Assembly (NCBI GenBank): GCA_002309575.1
Contig: DBXP01000008.1
Location: forward strand, 1 to 28,160
DNA from: a bacterium UBP6_UBA1209
GTDB lineage: Bacteria > UBP6 > UBA1177
Reading direction: 5' to 3'
Length of the DNA: 28,160 bases
Shown: positions 16,365 through 24,189 of the stretch, in pieces
How the letters are laid out: the number at the start of each line of letters is the position of its first letter
Numbering within the stretch: position 1 is the first letter of the stretch
Notes under the pieces: model-generated
What the model saw: the letters and a program-made list of their open reading frames with translations, nothing else
What the model was told of the DNA's origin: nothing
Databases searched by the model: none
Made by a program: the position numbers and the translations under genes

Positions 16365-17870
16365 TTATGCCTTGTGGCCTCCGAGTTGTCCGTTACGCTC
16401 GATCGTAGTGGCCCCCTCCTCAAAATTCATAGCCTTGAGCACGGCGTTTTTTCCGTATTTTTTCTGTATGTCGAGTATCGCGTGCTGGCGTCTCCGCTCC
16501 CGCTGGAGGCTCGATTCTTCGCTCTCCCGTTCGATCGTTTCGTCGTTCAAAAGGGCGATGACGTCGGTCTGCTCGATGATGTCGCTGCTGCCGACCTCAT
16601 CTTCGTGTTTTATGCGGTTCGCGATGACATAGAGGCGGCGGATCAGCAGGCCCGGGTCGACGATCCTCTCGTAAAGTTCCGAGACCGCATCCAGGATCAG
16701 CTCTGTCGAGGAGGTCTTTCTGCGCAGGTTGATCGAGCCGTGTGCCGATTTCGGGACTCTGCGGCCGTACCAGTCGGTCGTTATCTCTCCTTTGAAATTC
16801 TTTAAATTTTTCGGGTCGGTGATGTTTTCGATGTCGTAGCCTACCGAAAGCTCCATCTGATCGGTGACCAGGCGCTTCGAGACAAGCTCCAGGACGAGAA
16901 GATCGGTCATTTCACGAACGATCAGTCTGCCGTGCTCGAAATCGTAAGGTTTCGGCAGGACCTGCCCCGAGCTCAGGCTTTTCGCCTCGCTCCGGTAACC
17001 TTTGATCGCCGCCATCGTGCAGGGTTCCCAGCCCCACGCATGGTCGATAAGAAGCTCTGCGTTGACCCCGAAGAGCTTGTAAAAAAACTCGTCGTTATGT
17101 ACCGACTGGAGCGCGATGTCGCCCATCGTGCGGATCCCGTGTTTCTCGAGCCTGGCTGCGATCCCGTGTCCGACCCGCCAGAAATCGGTCAGGGGCGTGT
17201 GCTCCCAAAGTTTTTCACGGTAGCCTTTTTCGTCAAGCTCGGCGATCCTGACTCCGTCGCTGTCCGGTTCGACATGCTTCGCGACGATATCCATCGCCAC
17301 TTTGCAGAGATAGAGATTGGTGCCGATCCCTGCAGTTGCCGTGATCCCGGTTTCGTTCAGCACCTCACGGATGAGTTTTACGGCAAACTGGTGTGCAGTG
17401 AGTTTGTAAAGGTGAAGATATCTGGTCGCGTCGATAAAAACCTCGTCGACGGAGTATGCGTGGATATCCTCCGGCGCGACATAACGCAGGTATATCCGGT
17501 AAATCTGCATACTTTTGCTTTTGTAGAGAGCCATCTGCGGTGTCGCAGTCAAAAAGTCGAGTTCAAGCGACGGGTCTCTTTTCAGCTCGTCGGCGAAGTG
17601 CGATCTGCCTGAAAATCTGCCTCCAGGGATGGCGGTTCTGCGTTCTGCGTTTACTTCAGCTACACGCTGGATGACCTCGAAAAGTCTGGCCCGGCCTGCG
17701 ATTTTGTATGCCTTCAGCGATGGTGTCACCGCGAGACAGATCGTCTTTTCGGTCCTGCCTGCATCGGCAACGACGAGGTTCGTGTTCAGCGGGTCGAGAC
17801 CTCGTTCAACGCACTCGACCGAGGCAAAAAAAGACTTTAGGTCGATAGCAATGAAGCTCTTTTCGGACAT
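16365..17870 (-). CDS. Y-family DNA polymerase (UvrX/DinB-UmuC type)
   Basis: A translesion DNA polymerase that copies damaged template with low fidelity. The 501-residue protein keeps the catalytic acidic residues: Asp10 in FIAIDLKSFFASVEC, and Asp142/Glu143 in YSVDEVFID. A helix-hairpin-helix-like region (HGIAARLEKHGIRTMGDIAL) and a little-finger domain follow. The 'GLDPLNTNLVVADAGRTEKTICLAVTP' style of N-terminus is the type found with YolD partners in Firmicutes and gut anaerobes, not classical E. coli DinB. It is followed by yolD with a one-base gap. The ribosome site is weak; expression may depend on coupling to the upstream outer-membrane gene, 18 bp away. No LexA-type box was recognised. 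Confidence 0.93.
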   Translation of the reverse strand: MSEKSFIAIDLKSFFASVECVERGLDPLNTNLVVADAGRTEKTICLAVTPSLKAYKIAGRARLFEVIQRVAEVNAERRTAIPGGRFSGRSHFADELKRDPSLELDFLTATPQMALYKSKSMQIYRIYLRYVAPEDIHAYSVDEVFIDATRYLHLYKLTAHQFAVKLIREVLNETGITATAGIGTNLYLCKVAMDIVAKHVEPDSDGVRIAELDEKGYREKLWEHTPLTDFWRVGHGIAARLEKHGIRTMGDIALQSVHNDEFFYKLFGVNAELLIDHAWGWEPCTMAAIKGYRSEAKSLSSGQVLPKPYDFEHGRLIVREMTDLLVLELVSKRLVTDQMELSVGYDIENITDPKNLKNFKGEITTDWYGRRVPKSAHGSINLRRKTSSTELILDAVSELYERIVDPGLLIRRLYVIANRIKHEDEVGSSDIIEQTDVIALLNDETIERESEESSLQRERRRQHAILDIQKKYGKNAVLKAMNFEEGATTIERNGQLGGHKA

Positions 17871-17888
17871 CTGAAGATAAAACGGATT

Positions 17889-19730
17889 TTAGAAAACTAC
17901 GCCGATGTAGACGTTCAGGAAGTGGTAGAAGTATGTGTCGTGCTCTTCGGTGTCAAGACCTGAAAGCGGAACGCCGAACTGGTATCTTGTGCCGAGACGG
18001 AAGCCGCTTTTGTTGGCGTAATCGATCCCGATGTATGGTTCGACAGCATTCGGAAGCCCTTTGCCTCCGAGAGAGTTGTTCTTTTTAAGCGCCATCGTGT
18101 AGGTCAGACCAAGGTAACCTTTGAGGTCGTCTATGAAGAAGTAGTCCGCCTCTAAACTTGCGTAGTAGCCGGCGGTGAATCTTCCGAGGAACTGGTTCCA
18201 GAGTGCCGAGTTGAAGTTGTAATCCTTGTTGAAGCGGAAGTTGTCGACCGATCTGTCGGAGTTTACAGCAGAGTTCCTGACTGCAAGTCCCGGTGTGTTC
18301 CATGAGTCTCCCTGAACGTAATCGGCATCATCGGGCGACGCCAGACCGGTGAGTAACGACAGGTGGAACTTTCTCGGGATTATGCGGTAAACCATATCGA
18401 TTGCAAAGCCGACCTGCATCGTCTTGACGCTGTTTTCCTTGCCGTCATCCATAAGGATTTTGCCGATCGAGCCGGTCATAAACGCAAGTTCCGTCTGGAA
18501 CGAGAAGTTCCTGAGGTGGAGCTTGAACCATGCGTCGAGTTTCCAAAGCTTCGCGCTCTGGCTCGTATATGCATAAACCTTGTTCGGATCGATGAAGGCG
18601 TCGTCTGTCGGATCTACGGTCTTGTCCTCATCCTTCCAAGTGCCTGAGCTGTAATTTTTCCACGAGAACATAACCATAGCGCCGGCTTCGATGACGGTCT
18701 TGTCGTTCATCAGTTTGTTCATAAGGATCGCCTGGTCATCCTCCTGCATCGTGAACATGAGGCTTACGTTGAAGCCGTCGTCCTTCTGGGAGGCGTCGAT
18801 GAGATAGTCGTGGAATCTGTCGAGCATTCCTGTCGAAGCAAGGTCGAACGCAGGGATGATCTTGAATTTCGAAACCGGGATCGTGAGCTGGATCCTGTCG
18901 AGATAGTTGCCTGAAGACTGCGAATTGAAACGGTTGCCTTCGTTGTAGAGGATACCGAGACCCCAGTGGAAGGGCATCCTTCCTATTTTGAGCTCTCCGA
19001 TAGGTGTGTCGAAAACGCCCCAGAGACCTTCGAAAATTATGCTTGCCGAGGTCGCAAGCTGCGCGTCGCGGAGAAGCCCGTTGGTCTTCCTGTCGATCTC
19101 GTAGTTGTTTGCGCCGAGAGCCGTGTTGCCGAAAATCGACAGTTTCGTGTGGATCTCGATGATCTCGGCGATGTTGATGACGGGTTCGAGGTGCAGCTTC
19201 ATCCAAGCCCAGTTGAGGACACGCTCGTTTGAAGACTTCAGCACCTTTTCGCCGGTCGTCTCGTCAGTCGTGACGTTGTTGATCGTGTTGCGTGACGCCA
19301 GATAGGGGTTGTTGCCGCTAAGCATCATGTTGTAGGTGAAGTTGTTGGCAACTCCGAAGTAACCGTAAAGTTCGAAGTATTTCAGGGGAGTGCCGGCTTT
19401 TGTCTTGATGAGGACGCCGTTCGCCTGTTTTTCTTCATCCTTCTTTTCAGAAATCTGCGATGCCATTTCGGGACCAGTCCCCTCTTCAGGCTCGTCTTCC
19501 GCATCTGCCTGTTCCTGGCTTGCCTGAGCATCGGCTGCGGGTGCAGGCTGTGCTTCGTTTTGGCCGGGTCCTTCGACCGCTTGTTGAGGTTCGTTTTGCC
19601 GAGGCTCCTGAGCCTCTGCGCTTTGCGCTTCCGCCGGTTTCTCCTCTGCAGTTTCGGAAGCAGCCTCCTGAGCGGCTGTCGTGATGCAGATCAGAAAGAG
19701 AATTGCCGGAAAAAATAATTTCTTAAGCAT
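17889..19730 (-). CDS. TIGR04551-like outer-membrane beta-barrel protein
   Basis: A 613-residue exported protein. Residues 1-20 are a Sec signal; ~21-100 are a Glu/Gln/Ala/Pro-rich low-complexity linker; the remainder is beta-rich and ends in an aromatic residue (YIGVVF), as outer-membrane barrels do. The segment MKLHLEPVINIAEIIEIHTK, then TPIGELKIGRMPFHWGLGIL and LDRIQLTIPV, matches my memory of the TIGR04551 family known from Myxococcota and relatives. The function of that family is not established; a porin-like or structural role is plausible. It lies eight bases after the ACT-domain gene in the minus operon, so it should be cotranscribed. The linker may span the periplasm or bind the cell wall. 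Confidence 0.85.
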   Translation of the reverse strand: MLKKLFFPAILFLICITTAAQEAASETAEEKPAEAQSAEAQEPRQNEPQQAVEGPGQNEAQPAPAADAQASQEQADAEDEPEEGTGPEMASQISEKKDEEKQANGVLIKTKAGTPLKYFELYGYFGVANNFTYNMMLSGNNPYLASRNTINNVTTDETTGEKVLKSSNERVLNWAWMKLHLEPVINIAEIIEIHTKLSIFGNTALGANNYEIDRKTNGLLRDAQLATSASIIFEGLWGVFDTPIGELKIGRMPFHWGLGILYNEGNRFNSQSSGNYLDRIQLTIPVSKFKIIPAFDLASTGMLDRFHDYLIDASQKDDGFNVSLMFTMQEDDQAILMNKLMNDKTVIEAGAMVMFSWKNYSSGTWKDEDKTVDPTDDAFIDPNKVYAYTSQSAKLWKLDAWFKLHLRNFSFQTELAFMTGSIGKILMDDGKENSVKTMQVGFAIDMVYRIIPRKFHLSLLTGLASPDDADYVQGDSWNTPGLAVRNSAVNSDRSVDNFRFNKDYNFNSALWNQFLGRFTAGYYASLEADYFFIDDLKGYLGLTYTMALKKNNSLGGKGLPNAVEPYIGIDYANKSGFRLGTRYQFGVPLSGLDTEEHDTYFYHFLNVYIGVVF

Positions 19731-19738
19731 GAAAAAAC

Positions 19739-20167
19739 CTATTTCTTTATGATATCTTCAATTGTGACAATCCTGGTGTTGTTTTCGATGAGGATCTCCT
19801 CAGTTGCCGACATATCCCAGGTTTTGATTGCGATGTAGGCGGATTTTCTTCCGTAGGAGAGAGTGTAAATATAGTCGATGTTTATGTTGTTTTCGCTTAA
19901 AAGCCTTGTTATTTCAAGCAACTGGCCTGGTTTGTCTTCAAGGTCGACGATTATTATCTTGACGATGTTGTGAGAGAGTTCCATTTTCTTCAGCAGTTCG
20001 TGGGTCTTTTGCGTGTCGCTGACGATAAGTCTGAGTTCACCGAATGCTGCAGTTTCGTTGATCGTGAGGCCGAGGATGTTGATCTCGCCGTTGCAGATCG
20101 TTTCAAGGATTTTTTTCAATACGCCGGGTTCGTTTCTCAAAAGCACTGAAATTTGTTCAACTCGCAT
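19739..20167 (-). CDS. Tandem ACT-domain protein
   Basis: A 142-residue cytoplasmic protein of two ACT domains (about 1-68 and 69-142). The first has LLRNEPGVLKKILETICNGEINILGL and the second DLEDKPGQLLEITRLLSENNINIDYIY, each with the typical '(N/D)xPGxLxxI' ligand-binding turn. Stand-alone double-ACT proteins are thought to sense amino acids; in several genomes they lie beside phenylacetate-CoA ligase-type genes, but none is here. A strong AGGAGG ribosome site precedes ATG 20167. It is the first gene of the minus operon. Confidence 0.92.
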   Translation of the reverse strand: MRVEQISVLLRNEPGVLKKILETICNGEINILGLTINETAAFGELRLIVSDTQKTHELLKKMELSHNIVKIIIVDLEDKPGQLLEITRLLSENNINIDYIYTLSYGRKSAYIAIKTWDMSATEEILIENNTRIVTIEDIIKK

Positions 20168-20226
20168 TCACTCCTCCTAACTAAAATAGACTGAACGAGA
20201 TAGTATAAAAAAAGCTATTGTCAAAA

Positions 20227-20254
20227 ATTATAGTAAAAACCATTTTTTTTTCGA
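20227..20254 (-). promoter_or_regulatory. Candidate promoter of the ACT/TIGR04551/polymerase operon
   Basis: Reading the minus strand, TCGAAA (20254-20249), a 16-bp spacer and a perfect TATAAT (20232-20227) lie about 60 bp before ATG 20167. A separate minus-strand TTGACA at 20224-20219 lacks a well-placed -10. The divergent gap 20168-20293 is very AT-rich; no equally good plus-strand promoter was seen. Confidence 0.5.
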
Positions 20255-20293
20255 TAATAACCGGTATTTTTTTTGAAAAAAAGCGAGGTGGAA

Positions 20294-20695
20294 ATGGAAG
20301 TCAAAGACAACAACATGTGCTTTGTCTGCGGAAAAAACAACCCGGACGGTCTTCATCTTGTGATAAACCGCGACGAAAAGAGCCTCAGCGCGTGGGCCGA
20401 GACCGCTGTCCCGGACAAGTTCTGCGGCTGGACAGGTATCGCTCACGGCGGGATCCTCACGACCCTGCTTGACGAGGTCATGGCATTCGCGACCTTCACG
20501 CACGACCAGCGCGGAGTTACGGGCGAAATAAGCGCAAGATTCGAAAAACCCGTTATGTGCGGAAAAACGATACGGATCGAGGGACATGTAGTCTCTACGA
20601 GCGGAAGAGTCTCGCAGACAGAGGGTGTGATCCTTGTCGACGGTGCGGTCCATGTCAGGGGATCCGCAAAAATGGTTGCTCTGAAAACTGAATAA
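20294..20695 (+). CDS. PaaI-like hotdog-fold thioesterase
   Basis: A 133-residue single-domain hotdog protein predicted to hydrolyse acyl-CoA thioesters. It shows the N-terminal CFVCGKNNPDGLHL element, then GWTGIAHGGILTTLLDEVMAFA. The HGG followed by a D/E on the next helix is the usual active-site layout of PaaI-type thioesterases. ATG 20294 is chosen because GAGGTGG precedes it at good spacing; a longer frame begins at a TTG within the poly-T leader. The specific acyl substrate cannot be told. It converges on the YitT gene, ten bases apart. Confidence 0.88.
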   Translation: MEVKDNNMCFVCGKNNPDGLHLVINRDEKSLSAWAETAVPDKFCGWTGIAHGGILTTLLDEVMAFATFTHDQRGVTGEISARFEKPVMCGKTIRIEGHVVSTSGRVSQTEGVILVDGAVHVRGSAKMVALKTE

Positions 20696-20705
20696 CTGGC
20701 TGATT

Positions 20706-21620
20706 TTATTGCTCGTCAAGCGGAAGAAAACCGCGTCCGTATACCTGATTCGTATCGAAAACCGAGATAAAGGCGTCGGAATCGACATCCTTTACGAAAT
20801 CCTGAAGCGCCGAAAGCTCGCGGCGGTTGACTGCGGTGTAGATGACCTTCTTTTCATCACTTTTGTACATGCCCTGGGCATAGAAGAAGGTCCCGCCGCG
20901 TCTGAGTTTTTTAATAACGAAATCCCGGATAAGGTCATATTTCGAAGAGACGATGAATACTGCCTTTCTGTTGTTTCCGCCGAGAAGGATTCCGTCGAGG
21001 ACTTTGCCCGTGATGAAGATCGTGATAAAGGCGTAAATGGCGAGCGAAAAGTTTTTGAAGGCGATGACGCCGACAGAAACTACCAGTGAATCAAGGAAGA
21101 TAAGCAGCTGGCCGACAGGATAGCGCGTATATTTGTGGATGACCTGCGCGATGATGTCGCTTCCGCCTGTTGTCGCCTTTGCCTTGAAGATGAGTGCCAG
21201 TCCAGCGCCGATGAGTATGCCGGCAACGATGCTTGCAAGAAGCGGATCCTCAAGCGGGGAGCCTTTGACTGCTGAATCGCTGAAAATTTCCAGACTGTTG
21301 AAAAAATCCATGCAGAAGGATGTCAGGATCGTTCCGATGAAGGTCTTTACGCCGAATTTCGGACCTAAGATCCACATTCCCATGAGGAAAAGCGGTATAT
21401 TGAAGCAGAGACCGACGGTTCCTGTCGGGAAACCCCAGAGATGGTGAAAGACGATCGCCGTGCCGTAAACGCCGCCGGGAACGATTTTGTGCGGATCCGC
21501 GAAAAACGAGTAGCCGGAAGACATGATGATTGCACCGACGATGATCAAAGCGTATGATTTAAACCATCTGAGCGAGAAAAGTTTGTCGAGAAAAACCCTG
21601 TTTTTGTCGAAGAAAAACAT
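20706..21620 (-). CDS. YitT-family membrane protein (DUF161 + DUF2179)
   Basis: A 304-residue integral membrane protein. The N-terminal two-thirds have about five or six hydrophobic helices, with the family features PGGVYGTAIVFHHL, AKATTGGSDIIAQVI and the small-residue-rich helix between them. The last ~85 residues form the soluble DUF2179 domain (RRELSALQDFVKDVDSDAFISV). Function in the family is unknown, though it is widespread in Firmicutes and anaerobes. ATG 21620 has a GGTGGAG ribosome site; a GTG at 21632 is in frame but overlaps that site. Confidence 0.92.
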   Translation of the reverse strand: MFFFDKNRVFLDKLFSLRWFKSYALIIVGAIIMSSGYSFFADPHKIVPGGVYGTAIVFHHLWGFPTGTVGLCFNIPLFLMGMWILGPKFGVKTFIGTILTSFCMDFFNSLEIFSDSAVKGSPLEDPLLASIVAGILIGAGLALIFKAKATTGGSDIIAQVIHKYTRYPVGQLLIFLDSLVVSVGVIAFKNFSLAIYAFITIFITGKVLDGILLGGNNRKAVFIVSSKYDLIRDFVIKKLRRGGTFFYAQGMYKSDEKKVIYTAVNRRELSALQDFVKDVDSDAFISVFDTNQVYGRGFLPLDEQ

Positions 21621-21656
21621 AACTAACTCCACCTTTCAAAAATCAAGCGGCGGGGC

Positions 21657-21683
21657 ATTATGCATATTCCAAAATAAAATCAA
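21657..21683 (-). promoter_or_regulatory. Weak candidate promoter of the YitT gene
   Basis: On the minus strand, TTGATT (21683-21678), a 15-bp spacer and CATAAT (21662-21657) lie about 37 bp before ATG 21620. The spacer is short. Confidence 0.3.
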
Positions 21684-21802
21684 GTTTTTTTTGAGAGCCC
21701 GCCGGTTCTTCTCTGCTGTTTGTCTGATTCATTGTAAGATTCATTTTTTTCCTTTTCTGGTTGCTAAATTGTAATCTTTCGTCTAAATGCTGAAATTTAC
21801 TG

Positions 21803-21818
21803 TTTTTTTTTTTTTTTT
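21803..21818 (+). repeat. T16 homopolymer upstream of the serpin 2 promoter
   Basis: An uninterrupted run of 16 T residues ends six bases before the predicted -35. It may be length-variable through slippage or act as an AT-rich upstream element. The rest of the 270-bp gap 21621-21890 holds only the two predicted promoters. Confidence 0.9.
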
Positions 21819-21823
21819 GGTTG

Positions 21824-21855
21824 TTGCAATTCATCCGTTTCAGGATAAAATATCC
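21824..21855 (+). promoter_or_regulatory. Candidate serpin 2 promoter with palindromic -10 region
   Basis: TTGCAA (21824-21829), a 16-bp spacer and TAAAAT (21846-21851). The -10 is embedded in the palindrome GGATA-AAA-TATCC (21843-21855). The two following genes also have TAAAAT inside an inverted repeat ending in TCC, so an operator is possible. Confidence 0.5.
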
Positions 21856-21890
21856 ACGTATTTTATTTTATGTATTTATGGAGGCAAATC

Positions 21891-23243
21891 ATGACTAAAA
21901 AATTATTTTTAACGCTGGTTTCTGTGGTTTTTCTTGTTTTCTTGCTCACCGGCTGCGGTGACAAAAAAGACGACACCACGACCGACACGGGCGACACGGG
22001 AACAGTTTCGGACGAAGATGCGACCGATACCGGCGACGCAAACGACACTGAGGCGTCGGATCCGGCTGTTTGGGAGGCTAAATACAAAAAAGCCGATGAA
22101 AGCGCTGAAAAAGTTGCAGAAGATGTCGTTAAAGCAAACAACAAGCTCGGAATGGAGATCTTCAGTCGTCTGGCTAAGGCAGAGGGCGCAAAGAACATGA
22201 TGATCTCACCGCTTTCGATCGCGATTTCAATGGCTATGACGGCTAACGGCGCGGTTGACGGAGCACTTTCCGAAATGAAGGAAGTTCTCGGTTTCAGCAG
22301 CATGGAGATGCCGGATGTCAATGAGCAGTTTGCGCAGCTCATCGCAAGTCTTGTCGAAGCTGACAAGGACATGGTGCTCGAGATCGCAGATTCGATCTGG
22401 ATGGATGATGCATTTGCTCCGAATGTAAAGGCTGATTTTATCTCCGTTCTCGAAGATTTTTACAGTGCAGCACTTTTCACGGAGGATTTTGCAGACGCTG
22501 CAACGGTCGGAAAGATCAACTCATGGGTTTCAGAAAAGACTCACGGAAAAATCGACAGAATCATTGATGAGATCGGTCCAAACACCGTCATGTACATCAT
22601 CAACGCCGTTTATTTCAAAGCTGCATGGACAAATGCGTTTGATAAAGATTTAACTTTTAAAGGCAAATTTTGGCTTTCCGGCAACGGTACGAAGGATGTC
22701 GACTATATGTACGCCGGCGGTGATTCTTATTCTTTTAAAATTGATAAAGAAAACAAATACTCCGTCGTAAGGATACCCTACGGCAGAGGCGTTTTTGCAT
22801 TCTACTCAATAGTACCATCCGGCAATGTTGATGAGTTAATCGGTAAAATTTTAGAAACCGGCATTGATTCCTATCTTGAAACTCCGATTAAACGCCAGGA
22901 CTTTTCGTTGGACCTTCCGAAATTTAAATTTGCGTATGAACAATCTCTCAAAGAGACATTTAAGACGCTCGGGATGGGACAGGTATTCTCAGGCGGGCTG
23001 GATAATATCTCAAGCGATGTCGAGAATCTGTATGTCAGCGAAGTCTTCCACAAAACTTTCATAGAGGTCAACGAAGAGGGAACCGAAGCTGCTGCTGTTA
23101 CTGAAGTGGCCGTTGATACCGGAGATACTGGAGGTGATGAATATATTATATCTGCCCGCCGCCCGTTTGTTTTCGTGATCCGCGACGAGAGGACCGGATC
23201 GATCCTCTTCATCGGCAAAGTTGAAGATCCGACAGCTGAATAA
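21891..23243 (+). CDS. Serpin-family lipoprotein (serpin 2)
   Basis: A 450-residue serpin with lipoprotein signal (lipobox LTGC, Cys22) and an acidic linker holding DTGDTG (residues 32-37) and another DTGD. Serpin signatures include NMMISPLSIAISMAMTANG, INAVYFKAAW and RPFVFVIRDERTGSILFIGKV. The hinge EEGTEAAAVTEV is that of an inhibitory serpin, with Thr at P14 and Ala at P12-P10. Taking Gly397 as P15 places P1 at Gly411, inside a second DTGDTG at 409-414; the loop is about three residues longer than in alpha1-antitrypsin, so P1 may shift by a few positions. ATG 21891 follows GGAGG by six bases. It shares the W-x3-Y-x-KAD linker with serpin 1, so they are paralogues. The protease target is unknown. 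Confidence 0.94.
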   Translation: MTKKLFLTLVSVVFLVFLLTGCGDKKDDTTTDTGDTGTVSDEDATDTGDANDTEASDPAVWEAKYKKADESAEKVAEDVVKANNKLGMEIFSRLAKAEGAKNMMISPLSIAISMAMTANGAVDGALSEMKEVLGFSSMEMPDVNEQFAQLIASLVEADKDMVLEIADSIWMDDAFAPNVKADFISVLEDFYSAALFTEDFADAATVGKINSWVSEKTHGKIDRIIDEIGPNTVMYIINAVYFKAAWTNAFDKDLTFKGKFWLSGNGTKDVDYMYAGGDSYSFKIDKENKYSVVRIPYGRGVFAFYSIVPSGNVDELIGKILETGIDSYLETPIKRQDFSLDLPKFKFAYEQSLKETFKTLGMGQVFSGGLDNISSDVENLYVSEVFHKTFIEVNEEGTEAAAVTEVAVDTGDTGGDEYIISARRPFVFVIRDERTGSILFIGKVEDPTAE

Positions 23244-23267
23244 CAGCTTCTCACAAAATTTCACTTA

Positions 23268-23341
23268 TTGATTCCAGCCACTTGTTTTTCTGCCGGAACG
23301 AGTAAAATATTCCGTTTTTAACATTTCATTGGAGGCTGACA
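23268..23341 (+). promoter_or_regulatory. Promoter-leader block A (shared with block B)
   Basis: The block runs TTGATT (23268), CCACTTGTTTTT, CGGAA (23294-23298), TAAAAT (23303-23308), TTCCG (23310-23314), TTTTTAACA and TTTCATTGGAGGCTGACA to the start codon. Apart from a few one-base differences it equals the block before the next gene. CGGAA and TTCCG form an inverted repeat around the -10. The -35 assignment is unclear: TTGTTT at 23282 is 15 bp from the -10. Confidence 0.7.
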
Positions 23342-24052
23342 ATGACTAAAAAAATCTATTTTATTGCGATTTTAGCTGTTTTTGTCTGCATTGGCTGCGG
23401 GGACGATTCATGCACTACTGTCCATTCGTACGGAGTAAGTTCTTTCACAAAAGAGATCGGAAACACCTGCTTTAAAAAATTGGCGGAAGATCACTGCTAC
23501 CAAGGCGAAGGAGTAGTCCCCGAAGTTGTGGAAAAAGCGGTTACGGATTTGCAGAAGTACGTTTTTATTTTTCACAAGAACTGCACGAACAAAAGCGGCA
23601 CATCGGTAGAATGTCCTGATTTTATTCCAGAAACTTTGAAAATGACGAAACTTGCCGGATGCGAGACCTACACGGTTGATCCTCATACCGATTGTGATGC
23701 CGAATGCCCTAAAATCTTTTTCGAGACAGACAGCAGCTATTTCAAAATTATCTCGGAAACAGGTTTGGATTTTTATAGAAACGGTAAACCGACCGGCATA
23801 AACAAGCTCTTCACATCCGACAGCACAGACGGCAAAATACATTTTTACAGCGAAGCAAAGATGGAGTACGGAGTTTACAGCGCTTATACCTCTTTTTCCT
23901 GGTCTGAAAACAACGAAGCCGGCGCAGGATCCGAAAATAGAATATTTGTGGAAACCGATTTTATCGATCCCGATGCACCAGAGGAAGAACCCGTTCCCGA
24001 TACGGATACCGTTCCCGACGAAGACGAAGATATCGAAGTCATAGACGAATAA
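23342..24052 (+). CDS. Cysteine-rich lipoprotein, unknown function
   Basis: A 236-residue protein with signal MTKKIYFIAILAVFVCIGC; Cys19 is the probable lipid site, although the lipobox (CIGC) has an unusual first residue. Eight further cysteines follow in residues ~24-125, consistent with a disulfide-bonded extracytoplasmic domain. A beta-rich stretch (FKIISETGLDFYRNG, IHFYSEAKMEYGVYSA) follows. The last ~25 residues are acidic and Pro-rich (PVPDTDTVPDEDED). I recognise no domain family. It starts with the same bases as the next gene and has the same leader, so a duplicated control region or shared regulon is likely. Confidence 0.75.
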   Translation: MTKKIYFIAILAVFVCIGCGDDSCTTVHSYGVSSFTKEIGNTCFKKLAEDHCYQGEGVVPEVVEKAVTDLQKYVFIFHKNCTNKSGTSVECPDFIPETLKMTKLAGCETYTVDPHTDCDAECPKIFFETDSSYFKIISETGLDFYRNGKPTGINKLFTSDSTDGKIHFYSEAKMEYGVYSAYTSFSWSENNEAGAGSENRIFVETDFIDPDAPEEEPVPDTDTVPDEDEDIEVIDE

Positions 24053-24112
24053 AAATCAGACGGCTGTTTGTCTGAAAAATCCAGCCGATACACCGATACT
24101 CAGACAAAAAAA

Positions 24113-24189
24113 TTGACTCTAACCACTTGTTTTTATACCGGAACGAGTAAAATATTTCCGCTTTTTAACAATTTCATTGGAGGCTGACA
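24113..24189 (+). promoter_or_regulatory. Promoter-leader block B (near-copy of block A)
   Basis: TTGACT (24113), CCACTTGTTTTT, CGGAA (24139-24143), TAAAAT (24148-24153), TTCCG (24156-24160), then the same ATTTCATTGGAGGCTGACA leader. It differs from block A by single-base changes and indels only. The gap before it (24053-24112) holds a small hairpin without a following T run. Confidence 0.7.

Noticed and set aside
16142..16423. Longer YolD start inside the polymerase gene
   Set aside because: The 20 added residues come from polymerase codons in another frame; the family begins near MDEKYAKIINLP, matching ATG 16363.
24056..24087. Hairpins TCAGAC/GTCTGA and CGGCTG/CAGCCG as a terminator after the 23342 gene
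   Set aside because: Neither stem is followed by a T run on the plus strand, and no minus-strand gene ends there.
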